From: an uncultured Oxalobacteraceae bacterium
Lineage (GTDB): Bacteria; Pseudomonadota; Gammaproteobacteria; Burkholderiales; Burkholderiaceae
Direction of reading: 5' to 3'
NCBI GenBank assembly: GCA_946479705.1
Contig: CAMLHI010000026.1
Coordinates: 1-14,944, forward strand
DNA: 14,944 nt
A program made the translations under genes and the position numbers. Each line of letters begins with the position of its first letter. The stretch's first letter is position 1. Below, piece after piece: positions 8,624 through 14,944 of this stretch. Below the pieces are notes generated by a model. It was given only the letters and a program-made list of their open reading frames with translations. It had not been told where the DNA came from and searched no databases.

Positions 8624-8656
8624 GCGCTGTCTGGGATCAACCGAAGGTAGAGGATT

Positions 8657-9361
8657 ATGCAAAGACACGACGATGTGATGCATGAGATCTCGATATCTTC
8701 CAGCGATGAGGCTGCATTCAGGATCTTGAAGGACGAGGCGTTTCGCCTCGGTATGGACGCCGTTTCATGGGTATTAAAGCCTCCCGCTGCCTTCGAAGAT
8801 GGGAAGATCGCTACGTTCGATAGCTACGCTCCAGAATGGCGTGAGCGCTACTTCCAGAACAATTACCTTGCATGTGATCCGACCGTTAAACACGGCTTGA
8901 CTTCGATGCGGCCGCTTCTTTGGTCTGAGACGAAGACACTTGCGCCGGAGTTTTGGGAGGATGCCGACTCCTTTGGATTGCGCGTTGGATTCGCACAAAG
9001 CCTATGGGATCGTCAAGGGAACTGCTCAATGCTTTCGCTGAGTCGTGACAGCATTGAGTTCTCGCAATCTGAATTGGCATTAAAACTACCGCAACTTTCC
9101 TGGCTCGCATTAATCGCTCATACCGGAATGGTCAGGCACGTAATTCCGTCCGAGATTATGAATGCACCTGCCGCGCTCTCCAGGCGCGAAACGGAGACGC
9201 TGCAATTGGTGAGCACTGGACTGACCTCTCAACAAATCGCGGATAGACTTCGCGTGACAAAAGCCACCATTGACCGGCACATGGAGGCTGTCAGATCAAA
9301 ACTTCATGCTGAGAACAAGGTCGATGCAGTCGTCAAGGCGCTCCGCTGGGGCCTCATTTAG
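8657..9361 (+). CDS. luxR: LuxR-family AHL-responsive transcription regulator
   Basis: The 234-residue protein has the two-domain layout of quorum-sensing LuxR proteins. The N-terminal autoinducer-binding domain (about 20-160) keeps the signature W61, Y65, D74, P75, W89 and G111. The C-terminal GerE/LuxR helix-turn-helix (174-234) has LSRRETETLQLV with E178, GLTSQQIADRL, TKATIDRHM and KLHAENKVDAVV. It should bind the signal made by the neighbouring synthase and then lux-box DNA. An AAGG lies nine bases before the ATG. The gene is divergent from luxI, a common arrangement. Its moderate GC, like luxI, is lower than the core genes to the right, which fits acquisition by transfer. The symbol denotes the family. 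Confidence 0.95.
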   Translation: MQRHDDVMHEISISSSDEAAFRILKDEAFRLGMDAVSWVLKPPAAFEDGKIATFDSYAPEWRERYFQNNYLACDPTVKHGLTSMRPLLWSETKTLAPEFWEDADSFGLRVGFAQSLWDRQGNCSMLSLSRDSIEFSQSELALKLPQLSWLALIAHTGMVRHVIPSEIMNAPAALSRRETETLQLVSTGLTSQQIADRLRVTKATIDRHMEAVRSKLHAENKVDAVVKALRWGLI

Positions 9362-9753
9362 AGCGTTTCGCCCAAGGAGGTCGTTACCTGTCGGGACATT
9401 CGCTGGTCGACAGCATTGCCGAGCGAATCGAGCGGCAGCGTACTAGGCTTGGAAAACCAAGCGGTAGGGCACGAGGTTGGGGCAGGCAGCGATAGTACCT
9501 GCGCGGTGACCAAGCGGCCCGCCAGCAATTCGTGGTAGCAGAACAAGACCACTTCGATAGCAGTCATCACGGCCGCCGGACTCGGCAGCGTCAGTCCTTC
9601 GACGCGTGCCCGAGCAGCATAGCGGTACACACCCACCGTAAAACTATCCGCTACCTGGCGCACGGACAGTGAGTGTGTGGATTTATCCGGCACCCAAAGG
9701 GTAATCGGGACAAACTCGACGTGGGTATGTCCACCATCGGCCAAGTCGAGCAA
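9358..9753 (-). CDS. Uncertain hypothetical ORF convergent with luxR
   Basis: A frame of 131 codons with reasonable codon use (VEFVPITLWVPDKSTHSL, then AAVMTAIEVVLFCYHELLAG) ends four bases inside the luxR 3' end. The only start is a TTG at 9753 without a clear ribosome site, and the frame is open upstream to about 9805 without an ATG. It may be the remainder of a gene that lost its start, or chance. No family is recognised. The opposite strand from 9362 also has a short open frame (GHSLVDSIAERIERQRTRLG), so the coding strand is not certain. Confidence 0.35.
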   Translation of the reverse strand: MLDLADGGHTHVEFVPITLWVPDKSTHSLSVRQVADSFTVGVYRYAARARVEGLTLPSPAAVMTAIEVVLFCYHELLAGRLVTAQVLSLPAPTSCPTAWFSKPSTLPLDSLGNAVDQRMSRQVTTSLGETL

Positions 9754-9909
9754 GCCCGCTCGCCCTTGTGGACCCTGTGCAGGGATGCCATGAGCGAAAA
9801 ATCATATATTTCCAGAGGCGGGATTAAAGAGTTCACTCCAATGCGCGTTAACGACGACAGGGCTGCAAGTTCGCATCGCCGCAGCCATTGCTGATACACT
9901 CAAACGACT
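9362..9909. other. Junction stretch between lux module and core genes
   Basis: Apart from the uncertain minus-strand ORF at 9358-9753 and the 25-bp repeat copy at 9817-9841, I see no supported gene, RNA or terminator here. GC content rises sharply after about 9910, marking the change to core chromosome. Confidence 0.4.
9817..9841 (+). repeat. 25-bp direct repeat, right copy
   Basis: It begins GGCGGGATTAAAGAG and ends TTCACTCCAA, and matches 51-75 at 23 of 25 positions in the same orientation. It lies about 70 bases before the FimV-like gene, near the composition boundary. The two copies are 9.77 kb apart and enclose the RHS and lux genes. Confidence 0.55.
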
Positions 9910-10830
9910 ATGCCAGAGTTTCGCTCCGCCCGCTTTTCCCGCCTCGGCAGCGCCCTGATCCTGGGCTGCTGGCTCGCTGTTGCCCAAGCGGCCGAACTGG
10001 GCGATGTGGCGGTGCGCTCCTTCGTCGGCCAGCCGCTGGTGGCCGACATCGAACTGACCGGCATGGCCGACCCGACGGTGCCGGTGCAGGTCCGGCTGGC
10101 CCATCCCGATATTTATCGCGGCGCCAACATTGCCGTGCCCCCCGTGCTGTCGAACGTGACGATGTCGGTCATGCGGCGCGACCAGCGCCAGTTCCTGCAC
10201 ATCACATCCATCAAGCCGGTCGACAGCGAACACCTGCATCTGTTCCTCGACCTGAACGATGGCACGCGCCGGCATGTGCGCCAGGTGACGCTGTGGCTGA
10301 GCCCGGAGCCGCCACCGCCGCCAGTGCTGCCCGCGCCGCTGCCCGTGGCCGCGCCGGCCGCATCCATGCCCGCACCGGTGCAGCAGCCGCGCCCGCATGT
10401 CCAGGCCCCGGCGGCCTGCGCCCAGGTCAGCGCCGAACAGCTGCGCACCTGCGCCGCGCTCGACTACAAGAATGGCTTGCTGTCGGCCCGCATCGTCGAA
10501 CTGGAAGAGAAGGTCAAGCAGTTGCAGGACGCGGTCGAGGGCAGGGTGGAAGCGCTGGCGGCGCAGCCTGCTGCGGCGCCAGCCGTGCACGAGACGCCGC
10601 CACCGCCGCCGAAGAAACCCAAGAAGGAAAAGGCGCCGTTCCCATGGCTGCTGGTGGGCGGCGCCATCGCCTTTCTGATGGTGGTCGGCGGCGCCGTGCT
10701 GGTGCTGCTCAAGCGCCGCAAGGCCAAGGATGCCGCGCCGGCCGGACCCGGCTTGCTGAGCAAATTGACCGGCCGCTTCAAGCGCGCCACGCCCGAAGGC
10801 GACGCGGTAGTGGAGCCGAGTATCGAATGA
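9910..10830 (+). CDS. Short FimV-like membrane protein
   Basis: The 306-residue protein has a signal peptide (residues 1-27, LILGCWLAVAQA), then a FimV N-terminal-type domain (about 28-135) opening with AELGDVAVRSFVGQPLVADI, matching the family's LGQPL-x-A-x-I-E-L pattern. A proline/alanine-rich linker (about 136-170), a short coiled coil (about 192-222, ARIVELEEKVKQLQDAVEGR), a Pro/Lys stretch and one membrane helix (about 244-267) follow, with a basic cytoplasmic tail. FimV proteins are much longer, with LysM and TPR parts, and help polar assembly of type IV pili; this one lacks both. It may be a reduced relative acting at the envelope. No good ribosome site precedes the ATG, so the start rests on the signal peptide. 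Confidence 0.8.
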   Translation: MPEFRSARFSRLGSALILGCWLAVAQAAELGDVAVRSFVGQPLVADIELTGMADPTVPVQVRLAHPDIYRGANIAVPPVLSNVTMSVMRRDQRQFLHITSIKPVDSEHLHLFLDLNDGTRRHVRQVTLWLSPEPPPPPVLPAPLPVAAPAASMPAPVQQPRPHVQAPAACAQVSAEQLRTCAALDYKNGLLSARIVELEEKVKQLQDAVEGRVEALAAQPAAAPAVHETPPPPPKKPKKEKAPFPWLLVGGAIAFLMVVGGAVLVLLKRRKAKDAAPAGPGLLSKLTGRFKRATPEGDAVVEPSIE

Positions 10831-10877
10831 GGCAATGGCACGCTTCTGTTGTGTAAAGGTCGAAGCGCGCCAACTCG

Positions 10878-10907
10878 TCTACACAACTTCAGGAATTCGG
10901 TTATACT
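10878..10907 (+). promoter_or_regulatory. Predicted promoter of the candidate small RNA
   Basis: TATACT at 10902-10907 is a near-consensus -10 box (five of six). TCTACA at 10878-10883, 18 bases upstream, is a fair -35 (four of six). The -35 overlaps one arm (10880-10887) of an exact 8-base inverted repeat, GTTGTGTA at 10848-10855 and TACACAAC, separated by 24 bases, which could be an operator. Confidence 0.5.
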
Positions 10908-10913
10908 GATTTC

Positions 10914-11164
10914 CGTGGTCCTGAGGGAACACGAAAGACGGAACATGGGTCTGGCGCAGCCACCACCGATAGCGTGGCGCGATCAACAGACGAATCGTTG
11001 AAGAAACGCCTGTTCTGGAAGCGGTCCGCTCGCCGACAGTGTGCAGCGGACGCCGGCGCAACCGGCTCGAGGCGACGCCAGGAGATACCTGGTGTTCGCT
11101 CTCCTGAATTCCCGCCCCCGCATCATGCGCGGGGCGAAAAAAAAGCGCCGAGGCGCTTTTTTTT
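10914..11164 (+). ncRNA. Candidate structured small RNA
   Basis: Between the FimV-like gene and fliT there is no plausible protein gene, but a promoter, a series of clean hairpins and a terminator lie in line on the plus strand. The stems are 10915-10921 with 10926-10932 (one mismatch), 10955-10963 with 10974-10981 (one bulge), 11024-11030 with 11045-11051 (perfect, seven pairs), 11052-11056 with 11062-11066, 11078-11082 with 11088-11092, and a GC-rich hairpin at 11113-11136. The RNA would be about 250 bases. It lacks the hallmarks I know for 6S, SRP, tmRNA and RNase P RNA. An 18-codon frame (10945-11001, MGLAQPPPIAWRDQQTNR) lies inside but has no convincing ribosome site. The 5' end is inferred from the -10 box. 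Confidence 0.45.
11137..11164. terminator. Two-way rho-independent terminator
   Basis: Eight A, then GCGC-CGAG-GCGC, then eight T form a short hairpin with A/T tracts on both sides, so it works in both directions. It ends the candidate small RNA on the plus strand and, 15 bases beyond its stop codon, fliT on the minus strand. Confidence 0.85.
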
Positions 11165-11179
11165 ATTCCATCGACAGTT

Positions 11180-11464
11180 TCAGTGCGAAGCCGAACTGCG
11201 CATCGCGCGCTCGATGGGGCAGGGCTCGGTCACGGCGCGCACTGCGCGGTCGTTGGCCATGATCTGCTTGAGCAGGTCGATCTTGCGCTGGCGCGAGGCG
11301 CCGCTCAGGGTGGGGGCGCCGCCGGCGGCCGCGGCCGATTCGATGGCGCATTGGGTTTCCAGACGGGCCAGGGTCGCGAAGTCGCCGTGCTGGGCGGCCA
11401 GCGCCATGCGGGCCGTCAGGCCGGCGATCGTTTCGTACATCGAGAGGACGTCGTTGGAAGTCAT
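11180..11464 (-). CDS. fliT: FliT-like flagellar export chaperone
   Basis: The 94-residue protein begins MTSNDVLSMYETIAGLTARM and has the FliT pattern: an N-terminal helix with YETI, a middle GDFATLARLE-x-QC region, then RQRKIDLLKQIMANDRAVRAVTEP. FliT proteins bind the filament-cap protein FliD and keep it soluble for export; some also influence flagellar gene control. The ATG at 11464 is preferred over a TTG at 11476. A near-perfect sigma-28 promoter lies 45-71 bases upstream, which strongly supports a flagellar role. The fliD and fliS genes that usually accompany it are not in the window. It is convergent with the candidate small RNA and shares its terminator. Confidence 0.8.
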   Translation of the reverse strand: MTSNDVLSMYETIAGLTARMALAAQHGDFATLARLETQCAIESAAAAGGAPTLSGASRQRKIDLLKQIMANDRAVRAVTEPCPIERAMRSSASH

Positions 11465-11508
11465 GTGCGCACCCAAAAAGTGGTCGGCGAATTACCGCGT
11501 GTCCCTCT

Positions 11509-11535
11509 ATATCGGCGTCACTTTTGGGAACTTTA
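11509..11535 (-). promoter_or_regulatory. Sigma-28 (FliA) flagellar promoter upstream of fliT
   Basis: On the minus strand TAAA (11535-11532) is followed by exactly 15 bases and then GCCGATAT (11516-11509). The FliA consensus is TAAA-N15-GCCGATAA, so only the last base differs. The 5' leader to the fliT ATG would be about 40 bases. Confidence 0.8.
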
Positions 11536-11599
11536 GGGTTTTCTTGAAAGAATTCGTAAAAATTTTCGAAATAATTTATGGTGATACTGGCATGCTTGC

Positions 11600-12427
11600 C
11601 TAGCGCACCAGATCGTCCAGTCCTTCGGCCAGTTCCGACAGCGGCGGCATTTCCTCGAGCATGGTTTCCGGCTCCAGTTCCAGCGAGCGCAGCACCTCGA
11701 CCGGCAGCATAGCGGCCATCTCCTCGGCATCGAGCTCATTCTCGTGCGCCTGCGCGCGCCACACCGCCAGATGCACGATGGCCGGCAGACGGCTCCATTC
11801 GCCGTGCTGGGCCGGATCGGCATAAGCGCGGATGGTGGCCGCGAAAATATCCGGGAACTTCCAGCGCAGCGCCAGTTCCGCGCCGACCGCGCCGGCATCG
11901 AAACCGAACGCTTCCCGCTCGGCCGCGTTGCGGCCCGGTTCGTACACGCCGGTGAGCTTGTCGAGCTGCTGGGCTTCCTCGGGCAGGCCGGTGTGGATCA
12001 CCAGCTGGCCGAGCGCGTGCATCATGCCGATGGTGAAGGCCAGCTCGGTACTGTCGGCCGCTTCGCGCGCCAGCCACTTGGCCGCCACCGCCGTATTGAG
12101 GCTGTAGCGCCAGAAGCGTTTCATGTCCAGGCCGGGCACCAGCTTGAAGCCGCTCACCAGGCCCGAGCTGATCACCAGCGTGCGCACGGTCACGAAGCCG
12201 AGCATGCGGATGGCGTCGTCGATGCTGCCGATGGTGCGCGAGACATGGTAGTACGAGGAATTGGCCAGGCGCAGCAGCTTGGCCGACAGGACCGGATCGG
12301 TCGAGAGCTTGCGGGCGATTTCGTCGACCGAGACGTTGGGGTAGAGGAAGCTGCTAATCAGCTCGTCGACGACCTTCGGCGCGGTCGGCAAAGCGTTCGG
12401 GTTATGCAGCAATGCGTCGATGTCCAT
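11600..12427 (-). CDS. HDOD-domain signalling protein
   Basis: The 275-residue soluble protein is built of an HDOD domain (about 10-205), with LPTAPKVVDELISSF, DPVLSAKLLRLANSSYY, SIDDAIRMLGF and FTIGMMHALGQLVIH. HDOD domains resemble HD phosphohydrolases but usually lack the metal-binding HD pair; here the corresponding site is H137-A138, so catalysis is unlikely. Such proteins act in signalling, often linked to motility, surface behaviour or cyclic-di-GMP, through partners. The C-terminal part (about 225-275) is acidic (ELDAEEMAAML, EPETMLEEMP). The ATG at 12427 is chosen because AAGGAG lies five bases upstream; a GTG one codon earlier is too close to it. It lies upstream of fliT, 135 bases apart, with fliT having its own promoter. 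Confidence 0.88.
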   Translation of the reverse strand: MDIDALLHNPNALPTAPKVVDELISSFLYPNVSVDEIARKLSTDPVLSAKLLRLANSSYYHVSRTIGSIDDAIRMLGFVTVRTLVISSGLVSGFKLVPGLDMKRFWRYSLNTAVAAKWLAREAADSTELAFTIGMMHALGQLVIHTGLPEEAQQLDKLTGVYEPGRNAAEREAFGFDAGAVGAELALRWKFPDIFAATIRAYADPAQHGEWSRLPAIVHLAVWRAQAHENELDAEEMAAMLPVEVLRSLELEPETMLEEMPPLSELAEGLDDLVR

Positions 12428-12602
12428 CACGTCTCCTTTGATGCCTCTTTTCGGGCCATTTGACTATAGTACGATTCGGGTTTCCACGCCACCGCGCTGT
12501 TGCTGCGGCCCATGCCCGGCTGCGGTTCGTCGCCACGCACTGGCGCGCGCGCCCGCATCGGGCTACAGTGCAGATTGGATAACCTTTCCCGACAATGCAG
12601 AC
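12428..12602. promoter_or_regulatory. Divergent intergenic region, HDOD gene and aminopeptidase
   Basis: The 175 bases separate two divergent genes and must hold their promoters. The partly palindromic TACTATAGT near 12464-12472 on the minus strand could be a -10 for the HDOD gene, but no good -35 is seen. I find no clear promoter or strong ribosome site for the aminopeptidase. Confidence 0.35.
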
Positions 12603-14944
12603 ATGCGATTCTCTCCGACCGTGCTGGCGCTCGCCGCCGCCCTGACCCTGGCCACCACCCCGGCCCTGGCCGAAGCGCCGTTCTCGTTTGCCGCCACCCC
12701 CGGCAAGCTGCCCAAGGACGTGGTCCCGCTGCAGTATGCCGCGCACCTTGTGCCCGACCTCGCCGCCCATACCTTCCTCGGTTCCGAGACGGTCGAAATC
12801 GACGTGCTCAAGGCCACCGCGCAGATCGTACTCAACGCCGACGGCATCGGCATCGACGCGGCCACGCTGTCGGGCCGCGCGGTCGGCGACCTCAAGCTCG
12901 CGCCGCGCATGAACGCCGACCAGCAGACCGTCAGCTTCGCGCTCGACAAGCCGCTCGCGCCGGGCCGCTACCAGCTGGCGCTCAAATTCCACGGCAAGAT
13001 CAAGCGCGAGGCGCGCGGCCTGTTCTACACGAACTACAAGGCTGGCGCGGCCGAGCGCACCATGCTCTCGACCCAGATGGAACCGACCGACGCGCGTCGC
13101 CTGCTGCCGCTGTGGGACGAGCCATCCTTCCGCGCCACCTTCAAGCTGACGGTGGACCTGCCGGCCGGCCTGAAGGCGTATTCGAACACCCCGGTCGAAC
13201 GTCAGGAAGCGCTCGACGGCGGCCTGCAGCGCATTGCCTTCGGCACCACGCCGAAGATGCCGAGCTACCTGATGGTGCTGGTGGCGGGCGAGCTGGAAAG
13301 GGTCAGCGCCAGGCAGGACGGGGTCGAGATCGGCGTCGTCACCACCGCCGGCAAGATCGCCAGCGCCGACTATGCGCTGGGTGCCAGCAAGGACCTGCTG
13401 CACTACTACAACGACTACTTCGGCACGCCGTACCCGCTGGCCAAGCTGGACCAGATCGCGGTGCCGGGCGGCTTCAACGGCGCCATGGAAAACTGGGGCG
13501 CCATCGTCTACAGCGAAGAAGTGCTGCTGGTCGATCCCAAGACCAGCCCCGAGCGCACGCGCCAGGACAGCTTCGCCGTCACCGCGCACGAAATGGCGCA
13601 CCAGTGGTTCGGCAACCTGGTCACCATGGCCTGGTGGGACAACCTCTGGCTCAACGAAGGCTTCGCCTCCTGGATGGGCACCAAGGCGACCCAGCACTTC
13701 CATCCCGAATGGCATCCGCAGCTCGACAGCCTGGCCGAGCGCGAGCCGGTCATGAACCTCGACGCGCGCAAGACCACCCACCCGATCCAGACCCCGGTGG
13801 CCACCGAAGCGCAGGCCGCCAACGCCTTCGACGGCATCACCTATACCAAGGGCCAGGCCTTCCTGCGCATGCTCGAAGCCTACTTGGGCGAGGACGCCTT
13901 CCGCAAGGGCATGCGCGCCTACATGGCCCGCCACAAATATTCCAACACCACCAGCGCCGACCTGTGGCTGGCGCTGGAACAGGCCTCCGGCAAGCCGGTC
14001 GCCAGGATGGCCTCGGACTGGACCACCCAGCCCGGTTTCCCGCTGGTGAAGGTGGACCAGGTCTGCGAAGCCGGCAAGCGCAAGGTCACGCTCACGCAGG
14101 AACAGTTCCGTCTCGACGAACCGGCCAGCGACAAGCGCTTGTGGCATGTGCCGGTCCAGCTGGGCAAGCTCGGGGGCAGGGCGCAGACGGTGATGCTGGC
14201 CGACGCCTCGGCGAAGTTCATCATGCCAGGCTGCGACGGCACATTGGTGGTCGACCCGGACAGCGTCGGCTACTACCGCGTCCAGTACGACGCCGCCAGT
14301 TTCGCCGCGCTGGCAGCGCAGGCCGCGAAACTGCCCGACGCCACCCGCCTCAAGCTGCAAAGCGATGCCTGGGGCATGGTGCAGGCTGGCCGCATGGACC
14401 TGGGCGGCTACCTCAAGCTGGTGGCGGCCTACGGCGACGAAAGCCGGCTGGCGGTGTGGGACGCCATCCTCGGCAACCTGCGCGAACTGGACCGGATGGC
14501 CGAAGGCGAACCGGAACGCGCGCAGCTGCGCCGCTACCTCATCAAGCTGCTCAAGCCGAAGTTCGATCGCATGGGCTGGGACGACAAGGCGGCCGACAGC
14601 GTGGAAGAGCGCCAGGTGCGCAGCCGCCTGGCCAGCGCGCTGGCCGATGCCGACGAAGCGGGCGTGATCGCCGAGGCGCGCAGGCGCTTCGCCCGTTACC
14701 AGGCCGACCCGGCCAGCCTGCCGCCATCGATGGTCGACTTCGTGCTGACCGTGGTGGGCCGCACCGCCGACGCCGCGACCCACGCCACGCTGACGCAGCG
14801 CGCGCTGCAGGCGCAAACCACCGAGGAGCGCACGCGCTACATGCGGGCCCTGTCGCGCGCGGCCGATCCGGCCCTGAGCGAACGCGCGTTGGCGCTGGTG
14901 GAAACGCCCGGCCTGCCGGCCCAGCAGGCCGGACGCATCGTGCC
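12603..14944 (+). CDS. Exported M1-family zinc aminopeptidase (partial, 3' end outside)
   Basis: The frame is open from the ATG at 12603 to the window edge (780 codons). A signal peptide (about 1-23, ending TTPALA) points to export. The M1 signatures are intact: the exopeptidase motif GAMEN at 293-297 and the zinc site HEMAH (329-333) with the third ligand E352 in NEGFASW, exactly 18 residues on. The protein should remove N-terminal residues from peptides, probably in the periplasm or outside. The C-terminal ERAP1-like helical region starts at about residue 555 (VDPDSVGYYRVQYD) and is cut by the window end. Family members of this layout are about 850-900 residues, so about 100 are missing. 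No strong ribosome site precedes the ATG, but the signal peptide fixes the start. Confidence 0.95.
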   Translation, partial: MRFSPTVLALAAALTLATTPALAEAPFSFAATPGKLPKDVVPLQYAAHLVPDLAAHTFLGSETVEIDVLKATAQIVLNADGIGIDAATLSGRAVGDLKLAPRMNADQQTVSFALDKPLAPGRYQLALKFHGKIKREARGLFYTNYKAGAAERTMLSTQMEPTDARRLLPLWDEPSFRATFKLTVDLPAGLKAYSNTPVERQEALDGGLQRIAFGTTPKMPSYLMVLVAGELERVSARQDGVEIGVVTTAGKIASADYALGASKDLLHYYNDYFGTPYPLAKLDQIAVPGGFNGAMENWGAIVYSEEVLLVDPKTSPERTRQDSFAVTAHEMAHQWFGNLVTMAWWDNLWLNEGFASWMGTKATQHFHPEWHPQLDSLAEREPVMNLDARKTTHPIQTPVATEAQAANAFDGITYTKGQAFLRMLEAYLGEDAFRKGMRAYMARHKYSNTTSADLWLALEQASGKPVARMASDWTTQPGFPLVKVDQVCEAGKRKVTLTQEQFRLDEPASDKRLWHVPVQLGKLGGRAQTVMLADASAKFIMPGCDGTLVVDPDSVGYYRVQYDAASFAALAAQAAKLPDATRLKLQSDAWGMVQAGRMDLGGYLKLVAAYGDESRLAVWDAILGNLRELDRMAEGEPERAQLRRYLIKLLKPKFDRMGWDDKAADSVEERQVRSRLASALADADEAGVIAEARRRFARYQADPASLPPSMVDFVLTVVGRTADAATHATLTQRALQAQTTEERTRYMRALSRAADPALSERALALVETPGLPAQQAGRIV

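Noticed and set aside
38..8637. Shared 11-mer CTGTCTGGGAT near 39 and 8628
   Set aside because: An 11-base match is expected several times by chance in 15 kb, and the flanks do not match.
10945..11001. 18-codon leader peptide (MGLAQPPPIAWRDQQTNR)
   Set aside because: No convincing ribosome site, no regulated-residue run and no gene downstream on the same strand; kept only as a note in the small-RNA entry.
11041..11262. Plus-strand ORF of 73 codons through the two-way terminator
   Set aside because: It reads through the hairpins and A/T tracts and then lies antisense to fliT; no family features.
12402..14816. Long minus-strand ORF of 804 codons
   Set aside because: It is the complement of the aminopeptidase gene, which has intact GAMEN and HExxH motifs; the antisense product is low-complexity His/Arg/Gly-rich and matches no family. 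High GC at third positions keeps such shadows open.
1..14944. CRISPR array, tRNA or rRNA genes, transposase or integrase genes
   Set aside because: No regular short repeats with spacers, no cloverleaf or rRNA signature, and no recognisable transposase or integrase were seen on either strand.

Overview
The window looks like a piece of a GC-rich betaproteobacterial chromosome, most likely Oxalobacteraceae (Massilia/Duganella/Janthinobacterium type). This is judged from gene style, codon bias and the mix of a FimV-like protein, FliT, an HDOD protein and an M1 aminopeptidase. No database search was possible, so the taxon is an inference. The right part (about 9.9-14.9 kb) reads as ordinary core chromosome. 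The left part (about 0.05-9.8 kb) reads as an accessory island with uneven base composition, gene remnants and recombined repeats.

Left accessory region, all on the minus strand. A 1463-residue RHS-repeat protein (6356 to 1965) has a Sec signal peptide, a DUF6531-like N-terminal region, RHS/YD repeats, the PxxxxDPxGL core end and a tip of about 165 residues of unknown activity. A 148-residue putative immunity gene follows with a 13-base overlap. Its stop overlaps (ATGA) the start of a 258-codon chimeric ORF: a nearly identical but permuted copy of the parent's RHS repeats, fused to a 59-residue two-helix membrane protein. Further downstream lies a second displaced RHS cassette (about 716 to 89) with a different, truncated tip, a 5-base frameshift and an internal deletion. 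This is the typical layout of an RHS toxin locus that swaps its C-terminal tips. At the extreme left edge nine codons of a possible class II fumarase/aspartase-family gene run off the window.

Middle accessory region. After a stretch of gene remnants with a minus-strand terminator (6.6-7.0 kb) come a 228-residue hypothetical protein with a Cys/His cluster, a LuxI-family acyl-homoserine-lactone synthase with all ten invariant residues, and a divergent LuxR-family receptor. A 20-bp lux-box-like dyad sits in the luxI-luxR intergenic space. About 550 bases of unclear content follow. A 25-bp sequence occurs in direct orientation at 51-75 and 9817-9841 (23 of 25 identical), so it brackets the RHS-plus-lux region.

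Right core region. A short FimV-like membrane protein (+) is followed by a gene-free stretch with its own promoter, a chain of hairpins and a strong two-way terminator, which is a candidate structured small RNA. On the other side of that terminator lies fliT (minus), preceded by a near-perfect sigma-28 flagellar promoter, then an HDOD-domain gene (minus). Divergent from it, an exported M1 zinc aminopeptidase (+) runs off the right edge.

The best leads are the permuted RHS cassette chain, the quorum-sensing pair with its lux box and neighbour of unknown function, the bracketing 25-bp repeat and the candidate small RNA.
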